The notes under the pieces: model-generated
Database searches by the model: none
Told to the model about the DNA's origin: nothing
The model's input: only the letters and a program-made list of their open reading frames with translations
Made by a program: the position numbers and the translations under genes
Assembly: GCA_013398015.1 (NCBI GenBank)
Contig: VZRR01002171.1
Span: 248,001 to 312,000, forward strand
DNA: 64,000 nucleotides
Direction: 5' to 3'
Source: Oreocharis arfaki
Lineage: Eukaryota; Chordata; Aves; Passeriformes; Paramythiidae
Shown here: positions 53,601-64,000 of the stretch, piece by piece
Layout of the letters: the number at the start of each line of letters is the position of its first letter
Position numbering within the stretch: the stretch's first letter is position 1

Positions 53601-55789
53601 CATTACTACAGTGAAAAAAAGAAGCCTTCGAATCCAAAATCCCATCTTTTCTTTTTCGTGTATACACAGACTTCCAGGTGTTACAGAGGAAAGAGTAAAT
53701 GTGTAAAGAGATGAATCTCTCTTAAAAGGATGAAGAAAAGAGATAATTAGGTTGGGTTAATAAGAGGAAAGCAGAGGTAGGAGAACAAACAGATGAAAAA
53801 TATGCGAAAAAAGTGAAAAGAGAAGCTAATATCTGGAGAAATGGCCATATTCTCAAAAATGACTAGAAGTTTTGGGACACCCCTGTCTTACTTTATTTCT
53901 CATGAGGATTAAGCTTCTGGGACTCTTAAGTCACTATTGGAAAGGCTGTTTTTAGATTCCTGAATCACTTTGGATGGTTTTAAAAACTTGAACCCCAGTC
54001 TGACACACTAGGAGAAGCTCACTGTCACTGAAACTATGTGATATTGGGAAATACATGCGTGGGTTGCCTATGTGCTACACATATGGGACACTGAAGGAAG
54101 CAAGATGAAGGTGCACTGACAGTACAGAGCCAGGTGGAATACGATGTACTCTCAACTTCCAGATCACAGAAGGAGTTTTGAAGTGCTTGGTCACAAAGGC
54201 TGAGCAGACAAGTGAGTCAGAATAGAGGTCTATACAGCCTTGTATAAATATCTTGTAATCTTATTTACCAGTCTGTATTTATTACCCCCTCCACTTCCTG
54301 TGGTCAGTGTGACATTTCTTTTGTCAACAGGTGCTCTGAGAATATCCTTCTGTGTCTTGTGAGCCACAGAAGCTTTCTGATATGTCTTACATGCCACAAT
54401 AATATCTAGACTTACAGTGATATAAAACACCTTTGGATGCTGAGTTTATATTCAAGGAAAACCACAAAGCCTACATCAGGGTATGTTAGTGTAGGACCAT
54501 GTCTTTGAATAGCTAATTCCTATGCACCAGGCTCTGCACTGTCCTGATATCTGGTGATTCAATAGCATTTTTTAAAGTGGCACTAATATTGTGCATCTTC
54601 TGGCAGAAGTTCTTAAAATCTGCACCGATTGTAGTTGTTCAGTAAAAGGTAAGTATGCCCCTTAGGAGAGCTGCAAGGGAAAACAGCTTATCTGCACACA
54701 CCTGAAACTGGAAGAGACAATTCACTGGAACTTAATTGGCTGCATGCTGGAAAGACTAATGATGATTCTGCATTCCATTGGCAAAGAAATGAGGTAGATG
54801 GCAAAAAAAGCTCCTATTATAGTGCCTGGGTAGTAGAAATTTATGAGAAGCTTGTTCTGCTTTTGCAACCCGTGATGTCTATTCAAAATCTTTCCATAAG
54901 ATTTTTGAGGGAAAAAGCTGCAATAGTGTATGTAATCTAAAGAAAAACGACACCTGCACCAAATCTGACAATGACTTAATTTCTGTCATGTCATATCCTG
55001 ACTTCTGCAAATGTACTGTTGCTGTAAAAGAGTAATTTAACCTTATTTGCAGTGTTTTCGTAGTAAAAGGATGAAGAGTGGGAAAAGGAAGGAGAAACAG
55101 CTATTTTATGTTGATGTAATACTGCCAGTAAGGAAAGAATAAAATTACTTGTGTGTCTTCTCAACTTTGTCTTTCAGCAGCTCTTGCTGTTCAGAGGAAC
55201 TTAGCTGTGATGTTGATCAGAGGGTGAAGTAGCTAGAACAGGCACTGACATGAAGGATGGAATGCTGGCCGAATTGTAGGAATTTGGAAGAGACTATCCA
55301 TTTTAGTAAAACATCTCTCTTCAGTAAGGGACTTAGGGAAGACCTTAGGAATTTGACTAGAGCTTTTTGTAGCCAGTGTCTTATAGTATCTTGTTTCAGC
55401 TGATAACCAGTAGCAAAGGTCAGTGGTAAAAGGGGAGAAAGAACTGGGAAACCCATTTTGGTATTACATCTTTATATTCTGATTTCCAGTTCTCTGGGAC
55501 TTCCCTAGCTGTAGGTTTTTAATTTGAATAGTTCTGCATGCCTTCCCCCCCCTCCCCCCCCACCTTCCATATATTGGTCCAATTGAACTTTTAACCCATG
55601 AACATTTTTGGCATAAACCTCATCCTCTGGCAGTTGATGACACAACTTGGCTAGATTTTGTAGGAAGAAAACCGCTTCATTCATAAGCCTTTGACCTGCT
55701 AATTTAATTTGATGACTGCTGTTTCTTTTGAAGGAAATGCTGAAAAATCATTATCTATTTACTTCCTTCACTTGTGAATTTGTAGACAT

Positions 55790-56480
55790 GAATGACATTT
55801 ATCATAAATGTCCAATTAGTTCTTTCCAGGCTGAATATACCTTCTCTTTTTAGTCTTTCTTTACACTGCCCTGTTCCATGCTTTTTATCAAGTTGGTCGT
55901 CCTTCATTGTTTTTTGGTTCTGTTGTCTTTTTTGAGAAGAGCCAGCCATACCTGTGAACAGTGTTCAACATACAGATGAACCTCTCGTTTAGGTTGTGGC
56001 ATAATGTTCTTTTATTTTTCTGCCCTAAAAATTTCTAAAATTTCATTTGCATTTTTGACTAGCCCTGAGCACCAAGCTTAGATTTCTTAAGGTTTCTACT
56101 ATAACTCCAAAAGCTGTCATGCGGTGTGTCAGCTATTTCAGATCCCATCCGCCTGTTTGTCATGGAGAATTGTTTTAAGCGGTTATTAAGAATAGATTTC
56201 ATTTCTCATTTGGTCATGATATTTTTAGTTGTTGGTAACTCTTGTCAGATAGTTTTGGTATTTTAATTTCTTGAATAACTTGATGACATCTACAAACCTT
56301 GACGTGTGAATTCAAAATATGGTTCATTTCATGCTTTTTCTGGATTATTTGGTAGTGTGTTGGACAGCCACAGCTATGGATCTGGAACAGATCCCTGCAG
56401 GACTTCACTGAATCTCTCCTTTGAAGAAACTATCCTCTTCCTTTTCTTTTACCTCATTTCTGCCCACTTCCCCCACCACA
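55790..56480 (-). mobile_element. Ancient, strongly degraded CR1/L3-like LINE
   Basis: Read against the reverse complement of old CR1/L3 elements, the order of blocks is preserved: TTCCAGGCTGAATATACC, TTTCATTTGCATTTTTGACT, TAACTCCAAAAGCTGTCAT, TCAGATCCCATC and GGAACAGATCCCTGCAGGAC. These cover the C-terminal reverse-transcriptase and 3' region. Divergence is much higher than in the other CR1 copies here, so the insertion is far older. The edges are approximate. Confidence 0.6.
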
Positions 56481-59289
56481 CAAGTCACTTCTAGTCTTCA
56501 CTCAGAGCAGTGTCCATGAGGGAATTTTCTGTAATTCAAGAAGAATTTTTCACGATGATCTCTCATGCCTGAATGCACAATGATTTCTTAGTGATCTCTA
56601 ATGTATGAGAAGCACATTTCCTTCTACGAAACCTGTCTTGGTCTTTCTGCAAAAAGTGAGGTCATTAGATTGTTGGCAGTAAGGGGTATTCAAAAACTGC
56701 AGATTCAATGGCAATTAAAAACTAAGGCTAATGTAAAACTAGTTGTAAAACTGAATTTTGTACTTTTTTGTCACAAAGCTGTGGCTTTAAGAAACACACT
56801 AAATATTGGAGTATTGACTGAGTTGACAGTAGGGGCTCTCAGTTAATTTCAGATACTTATTTTAAAATGTTTTGGTTTGTGATTTGGTGGAAAACATGCT
56901 TCTAATGCAGACTTTATTTGAATGTCAAGTCCAGAATTCCAGAATAAAGCCATTTTATAGTTCTTCAGCCTCCTGGCAGAAGCAGTGGTTACATTAGTTT
57001 ACACTTCCTAAGCTTCCATGTATCTGAGAGGATTTTGACCAAAAGAGTACTTTCCCAAAAAGCTTTATGCTAGGGACCAGAAGAAGCATAGAACCTTCTG
57101 AATCTGCTCCAGGAGGTGATGGTATATCATCCTCTAGATAGATTTTTTTTTTTTTTCTCCTCCCCTAATTCCAACTACAAGAGCTGTACTTAGTTGCTCA
57201 GAAGGTGTGTGTCCATTCAGCACCTGTTGGAGAAGTAGTATCATAGTTACTCTGTGTTCTTTTAAGTTGTTCTGGGGGAACTGATTAATTCAATCTGTAG
57301 ATTTCCTTTTTCAGAAGACAAGAGGTGTCTCCCTCCATTCTCTCCCAAATGCTAATGACAGTTTACAGAACAAAAAACCCCAGGACTGAAAGATAGATCA
57401 GATCTATTAAAGATGGTGTTTTGTTGCATGGCCCTGTTTGTTGCACTACTGACCTGGAGGTCAGAGACCTCAAAAGTCCTTTGGGCTGTCTGTCCCCTGT
57501 GGATGGAACAATGGATACTAACAGCAATAACTGGCTTGCAGGATGAATTTTTGGTGAGAAGCTACTGTGCAGTGAAGAGCAGTCCTATGAAAATGCATTC
57601 CATGGTAGCAGAACAGCAGTTAAATCCTATCTCTCCTTACTGGGAGATACCTGATATTTAGATTATTGCCAAACTTTTAATACAAAACAAAAAGCAAACC
57701 CTTTCCAAGTGACTGAGGTGGCCTTCTCATAAAATTAAACTTTTAATTATTTTTCATACATATATGTATATATAGAAAGTATATATATTTTTTTTCTACC
57801 TGGAATTAGTAGCAATGCCGTGAGGCTTCTGTAACATTTGGAGTGGAGGAGATGTGCTCAGCATTTCTGGTGTTCCAAGGTATTGGCATGTGACTGTCCA
57901 TGCTGTGCATTAAGTCTGTGCTGGAGGATAGGTGGCTAACTAGGTGGGCTGGGGAGTCCTTATGCAAGCTAACTTGCCTCTGTGTCATTTTGTCAATAGA
58001 GGTGTTATAAAAATCAGTAGTAAGCTGTTTGGGAACTGGGGCTTTGCCAGACAAAAAGAATTAGCAGCTTCTTGAATATCAGCAATAGAAATTGGGTCAT
58101 CTGAGGAGTCAGCCATATGCTCAGATATAGATGGTAACTGTAGTTTATTTAATAAGAAAATTTATTATAATTGGGAAGAAGACTGTGGGAGTGAACATCA
58201 TCCAGTATACAAAAAGGATTAACACAGATTTTTTAGGGAACATGTTGGCTGTCTTCTCCATTTTAAGCATAGGAATGTGCTTTGCTACCAGAATCATTAT
58301 TATTTTTAGCTTTACCTTATTTTATACAACACATCTTTTTGATAACGTGTCTCTTACTCTGGCTTTATGTGAAGTATCTCACTGGCTGGTTCAACTCTTG
58401 AAGAGGCATATTATCCCGACTGGTGAAATTGCTTCCTTTTTACAGAGAGCAGTGTTACATGCCAAATCATACCAGGACATCCTGAAACTTGGAATCTTGT
58501 TTTGAAAAATTAAATGGGAAATTGACTGTTCCGTAGAGACTCAACTCATGGGAATAATAGAGAACAAGAAAAAACCCCATGATTCCCCATAACAGTAGGA
58601 GAACGAAATGGTGAAGTTAATGTGAGTTGTTGTTTGAACTAATGATCCTTTATATCAAAGGGAAGCTGCAACAGAAAAGTAGGGTTTATGTATACGGAAA
58701 TTTTGGAAGAATTCACACTGAGTTCTGTTTGTTAGCATTCAAAAGTGTTTTTAATTGCTACACTTCCAGAGAACTAGGCTGTGTGGTCCAGCAGCTGGAG
58801 CAATGACTGATTTGCTTGCATATTTCACTACTGAACCATTCTGCTTTTCTCTGTTCATAACTTCCTTGTTTCCTTCCCCGTTTATGTTACCATGCTCACC
58901 ATTGTGAACTAGTTTGTGATAATTGGTGTAGAAAGAATGTTTTGATCACTGCTGTGTTTTGTGGAAGGCCTGAGGGATGTAAAAAACCCCAAGAACAGGT
59001 GAGAGAAACATTTAGAGAAGTTTTAGTGCAAATGTGGATTGTATATTTGTACGTGTACTTTGTAGACTCTCTGTGCCATTCTTTTTGATTATGTTTAAAT
59101 AGGTAATTTCGTAATTCTTGTAAAGAGGTAGTTAGGAATATCAACGTGAGCTTGGAAATGTTCACGACCTGTAATGACAGATGGTGAGAAAGGGTTTTTC
59201 CTCATAAATTCATAGGCATGAAGAAGCCAGACCTTTTCTTCTGGAAGAAAGGATGAACTTTACACAGCTTCACTGTATTTCTTCCTTTC

Positions 59290-59420
59290 AGAAATATATT
59301 TGGCCAGATTTTAAAGAGCTCAGCTCCCATTTGGGCACCTAAATTAAATGGCTGGATTTGCAAAAGGGTTTAGCATCCAGCAGCTACTTTTATTCCCACA
59401 TATGTACCCAAATGGGAAAT
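59290..59420. repeat. Possible ancient interspersed repeat
   Basis: CCAGATTTTAAAGAGCTCAG is followed by CCCATTTGGGCACCTAAATT, GGCTGGATTTGCAAAAGGGT and CATCCAGCAGCTACTTTTAT. I associate this pattern with old repeats seen in turtle and crocodile genomes, but cannot name the family. The block is also internally repetitive. Confidence 0.35.
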
Positions 59421-60205
59421 GAGTTGTTTTGACAGTATGGCCCATTATTTGTCAAGTTGGTTGTGATTAAGACTCAGAGTATTCCAGGAGAACTCTATTA
59501 AAATACTCATAGAGCAGACAACCTTATGGGGCCGTTTATGAAGCCATACTGCTGAGCCAGTAGAAATGAAATCCGAAATTGTGAAACCACATCTTGTAAA
59601 TGGAGAGGATAAGTGGCTGATGGTTGCTCTTTTCCCCTGTTTAGAGAATGCAGCTGAAATTGAGAGGAAATGCAGGCAGTTGCTGCAAGAAAAAAACTTT
59701 CAAGTTGTCAAAATTGGGGTTTGCTGCTTAGGTCCACCGTGTGCGTACATGTTCTGTGAATCTGTGCTCTGAACAATTTGTTTTTCTAGGAATTTGCATT
59801 TACCCTGCCTTAAGTCAAATTTTGTGCCACTGAGCTTACATAGGTATTTTAAAGTCATGGTAGCTGAGGCGCTCCCAAATACCATTGCATGTGTACTCAT
59901 GATGTGTCTGGTTTATTGGTGTGGACAAAATAGATTAATGACCCGAGCTGGGTATGTCTGCATGGCACAGTGAAGTGCTGGCTGACATGTCTGAGCCGGT
60001 GCTCACTTGTGGAGGCAGTTTAATTATGTCCGTGTACTGATTGCTCCAGGAGGATATATAGGATTTTGCAGTTCAGAATTCTGATTGTCTCTGCAGAGTG
60101 TGGCACAGTGTTGCAGACACAGAACTAAGGCTGGTAGAGCTGGGAACTCAGTCTGAATCTCTTGTGTTTCAGGCCAGTGTCCAAATTAGTGTAATTTTTT
60201 TGGTG

Positions 60206-60230
60206 TTTTTTGTTTTGTTTTGTTTTGTTT
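60206..60230. repeat. TTTTG pentanucleotide microsatellite
   Basis: About five TTTTG units occur in AT-rich non-coding sequence. Confidence 0.9.
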
Positions 60231-61235
60231 CTCTAATCCTTTTTGGCTCTTGTGATAGCAGCCAGGAAGTTCATTCATAGTCATAGTTCATCCAATTAGG
60301 GCCTTTCCAGGCACTTCAGTGTTGTTCTATTGACCTTCACAGTCAGTGGAAAGGCTCAGCATCTCAGTTTTTACTAGAAGTGGATTGGATTCTTACTGAG
60401 ATAAACTGCTTTTTCCGAGTGGCTGCAGTTACAGATAGCAGTAGAGTAGGGGGAAGCAGTAGTGAGGAGTTTTCAGAGTGGCAAGCAGTGAAATGTGTTA
60501 AAGAGTGTGTACAATATAAGAGCTATTGTCTCTCATGAGGAGCTATGGGAGGTGAGCATTCCAACATCCGTACAACATGTGTTGTCTAAAAATTGATTTA
60601 GCATACTGGACTTTGTGTTTTCTCTTCCAGTGCAGTACTACTAGTCAAGGCATGTATTTTTTGGATCATTATAAAGTTGCCTGGTGGGATAACATTGGAG
60701 AGGGAGAAATCCATGCGTGCAGACTAGCTTTGTAACAGTGTGAGTGTTTATGGCAAGATTGCATTATTTATTTTCTAGCTATGAAACTGCTGTGAGCATC
60801 ATACCATACCTAAGCTATATTATATAGTTTAAAGTCACTACTGGTCATTATCCGATAGTTAATGCCTGAGAAAACTATGTATTATTGCCATTATAAATGG
60901 TTTCTTTACTGGTTTTGGTTTCTCTTTTTACTCAATAGCTGCTGACAGCACCCGAAGTCCCTTCAAGCTGGATTACAGTGGTTGAGACAGAGAACCGTTT
61001 TGTGGCTTTGTTGTACATGTGTATGTTTTAGGAGAATGCATGTATACCCACTACATTATTTATGTGGGTATTGCAAAAACAGTCAAGGATAATAGGAAAT
61101 TGTGCATTATGCTACAGCTTTTACTACTGATGCACTTTCTGGAAATAACTTGAGATAGTTAAACTAATCTTCTGAATTTTTTTTTTTTTGAACAGTCAGG
61201 TATTTGTGATTCTCAGTGATAGTCATATCATATAA

Positions 61236-61625
61236 TTGGGGTTGTTCAGCCTAGAGAAGAGAATATTCTGGGGACACCTTATAGCAGCCTCCCAGTACCT
61301 AAAGAGGTGCTACAAGAAGTCTGCAGAGGGACTTCTTACAAGGGCGTGTAGTGATAGGACAAGGGGTGATGGCTTTGAACATAAAGAGAATAGGTTTGGA
61401 ATAGATGTTAGGAAGAAGTTCTTTACTGTGAGGGTGGTGAGGCACTGGAACAGGTTGCCCAGAGAAGTTGCTGATGCACCATTCCTTAGCAGTGTTCAAG
61501 GCCAGGTTGAATGGGGCTTTGAGCAACCTGGTCTAGTGGAAGATGTCCCTGCCTGTGGCAGGAGGGTTAGAACTAGATGATCCGTAAGGTCCCTCCCAAC
61601 CCAAACCATTCTGTGGTTCTATGAT
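61236..61625 (+). mobile_element. CR1 LINE 3' end, relatively well preserved
   Basis: This is a plus-strand CR1 tail with TTGTTCAGCCTAGAGAAGAG, AGGGCGTGTAGTGATAGGAC, TTAGGAAGAAGTTCTTTACT, GGTGGTGAGGCACTGGAACA and GGTCTAGTGGAAGATGTCCC, ending CATTCTGTGGTTCTATGAT. It matches the usual avian CR1 3' UTR more closely than the copy at 12164, so it is younger. It is 5'-truncated and non-coding. Confidence 0.95.
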
Positions 61626-64000
61626 ATGAAATATGCATAGTGTCAAAAGATCTATGTAAAAATAAAGTGTCTAAAACTTGCTATTGAATTTTTGTATTTC
61701 CATTACTCTTTTTCCTTAAGTACCGTACATTTAATTTTACCAGATTTTCAAAATTTGTTTCTGGAAGTTATTTATCTCTGTTGTACAGTTTTGAAACTGC
61801 AAGCAATATCATGTGTTGAAATGTGGTTGTTTATTATATATTATGATTTTCTATGTGAAAGGATCACTTATAAGAAAGAAGTAAAGAAAAAAATGGAAGA
61901 ACATAATGATTTACTTCCAGATGTGAATTCTTCTTCCCCTCAAGGTATATACATGAATGACACATACTCAACTGAACAGTGGATAAAAGATCTTAACACT
62001 AAAACCAAAATGGTACAGGAAATAGACCTTACAAGCGTAGTCTCTTGGAGGCACCCTTTTTTTCATATGCCCCCCTGAATTAATACTTTCCCTTAATAAG
62101 ATCTGCAAGAGTTGTGTAGTGATTTTCATTTGTCTTCATGTACTGCAGTGCTGCTGTATAGAAAGCTATATTAATGTTTATAATAGGCAATTTTGTCAAG
62201 AACTACTATATAATCTAAATCTACATTAATTATTGTCCTTGTTAAAAGTGTAGCAATAAACCATCATAGATAGATCTCTGTTTATATATCTGTTAGACAG
62301 CTTGTTAACTATGGCAAGGTTGCTCTGTGTGTGTATGAAATAAAAAACCCAAAGTCCAAACACATACTCAGCTTTATTATTAAATAAAGAACAGTGAGAG
62401 ACTTAGATGAACTACAGAATATAAAAAGCTTTGCCCCTTCTACAAAAGAAGAGCAGTTTCATGTTGTTTATCGGTATGGTCCAGCTATTGCATAATAGCC
62501 CCAGCTAGCCATAGTAACCATAATTATGATGTATCTCATAATCTCTATTACCATAATACATTTTTCTTCCACAGGAGAAATTAGATGCATAGTGCTCTGT
62601 GGCTCACGATTTTGCCACCTTAAAGAGATGCTTAGTATTTGAGTGATGGTTGAATCACCTATTTTACACTTAAGTACATAATCCCAAGAAGGTTTAAATC
62701 AATGTGTTAATTGGTAAGTGATACTGTAATTATGTGTGTAATCATGGAAATTTTGAATCCAGATTATTTACTTGCTCTCAGGAAATTAATCTACAGAGGT
62801 CATATATTAGATTGCTTGTTTATTAAGTGGAACCCCTGTAGTTACAGAGTACTGATTGGCTATAAGCTGAATGAAGCATTCTTACAGCTGTATTCAGCAG
62901 GTGTCAACAGTTCAAATCTTGGAGTGTGTATTGATCCAGATTCAAACAGTTCATTAATCTAAGCACACATTATATAGATTTTTCAATGTAGTTTTGAAAG
63001 AGTTGAAAAATTGTATTGAATGATGAGAGATGATACTCAAATTATGTTTTTATGGCAAATCTCCCTTGTGCTTGTGACATACTGAGATGGGGTTGGGTGC
63101 TAAAACTGACACTGTGTCTTGATTTTTATTTTCAGATGTACTTTGCTGTCTTGAGAGTAGCTTCAGTGGGTGAAGTAGTCTTTGCCTGCTGGCAATGCAA
63201 ACCATCTGTTTTTCTAGCATCAGTTTTGTCACATACAGCCCCTGCTTCCTTTTAATTTGCTTAGACAGAAATAGCTTTGGTACCGCTTAAAAATCCCAAG
63301 AGTCATCCATATAGTCCTTGTGTTATTTCTTCTCCTTGGTCATGATCCTGGAATCCTCTGGCAATGCCATTCAGCACAGATTTATGAATGGGATGGCTCT
63401 AATGAAATCATGTAACACCTTGAACCCGTAAAGCTAAAGCATGTGCTTAGGTGCTTAGTTGTTTCATGGGGAAAAATGCATGGAGATCATGCTAGGAGAA
63501 GCATTCAAAGGTATTTGGCTGGATTTTTCCCTCATCCACACTGTTGTACCAGAGAACAGAAGTCAACTTGTCATTCAGATCCCTTGTCAAATGCTGTTTT
63601 CACACATGCGAGGTTAGTAAGAGAAATAGTGTTTCCCTTTGTGATGAATTCCGACACAATTTCAGCAGTTGGTGCATCTGTAGGCTTTTAGTTTGGCAAT
63701 TGTAAGATTTTACTCCCTTTCTCTTCTCTGCTATTTGCTAGTATCTTTGTTGATGTAGAGAACAAAGAAAAGAAAGAAAAAGAAGAGATACTTCTGCTGT
63801 TACTAGTGAAAAAAAAAGAGGAAAAGATTGTTCAATTTTAAGGGAAGAAAATGCACTATATAGAAACAGATCAGGGTTTTCAGGAGTTATTATATTTTTT
63901 CCTTACTGTAATGATCAAGCTAAAGATATACTTTAAGTCCTGCTGACCAATTTTGGTTAAATTGCTGTAATACCTAGTACCATGTATTAGGATAGCAGGA

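Larger units (their letters stand above)
25375..64000 (+). other. PPARGC1A: Inferred long first intron of the distal PPARGC1A transcript
   Basis: From the donor at 25375 to the window end I find no exon with a convincing reading frame and splice sites on the plus strand. The stretch contains the rest of the CpG island, CR1 copies, one SINE, an inverted duplication, microsatellites and possible degraded coding sequence on the minus strand (49341-50667). Between these, at about 27230-34380, 35750-40890, 44000-49300, 50700-55780, 56500-59280 and 61630-64000, I see AT-rich sequence with no nameable feature. That it is one intron is inference. Confidence 0.5.

Noticed and set aside
58131..58505. 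Plus-strand frame of 124 codons with hydrophobic stretches
   Set aside because: The hydrophobicity follows from T-rich codons. There is no splice context and no family resemblance.

Overview
The window is vertebrate nuclear DNA from a bird, most likely a songbird (Passeriformes). The bird call rests on several CR1 LINE fragments with the typical avian 3' end, on an avian ERVL-type solo LTR, and on a unique sequence that encodes the C-terminus of DHX15. The songbird call rests on one SINE with a tRNA-Ile head and a CR1 tail, the design of the zebra-finch TguSINE1 family. Most of the sequence is AT-rich and non-coding, with one strong CpG island near 24.5-27.2 kb.

Layout. Bases 1-11,680 hold the 3' end of DHX15 on the + strand: three coding exons (2168-2358, 9717-9886, 11111-11228), their introns, the stop codon and a 3' UTR ending near an AATAAA at 11656. 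Bases 11,680-24,470 are an intergenic spacer with a CR1, a hairpin-forming inverted repeat, short tandem duplications and an intact solo LTR flanked by 5-bp target duplications. Bases 24,470-27,225 are a CpG-island promoter interrupted by a 23-base run of N. Inside it a short coding first exon (25288-25374, + strand) ends at a near-perfect splice donor. The remaining ~38.6 kb shows no convincing coding exon and is best read as the long first intron of that transcript, dotted with CR1 copies, a SINE, an inverted duplication and ancient repeat debris.

Main result. The 29-residue first-exon peptide is not the reference N-terminus of PPARGC1A (PGC-1alpha). It shares the pattern 'MAG ... SSFF-x-NY' with the N-terminus of the paralogue PPARGC1B as I recall it. 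It ends after a complete codon with 'NQ', the same phase and last two residues as reference PPARGC1A exon 1. It lies just downstream of DHX15 in the same orientation, where PPARGC1A is expected from conserved gene order. I therefore call it a distal, CpG-island-driven alternative first exon of PPARGC1A. Mammals are known to have a brain promoter hundreds of kb upstream, near DHX15. The resemblance to PGC-1beta suggests that this distal N-terminus may be the ancestral PGC-1 form.

Limits. No downstream PPARGC1A exon lies in the window, so the link is inferred from the peptide, splice phase and synteny. Repeat family names were assigned by eye.
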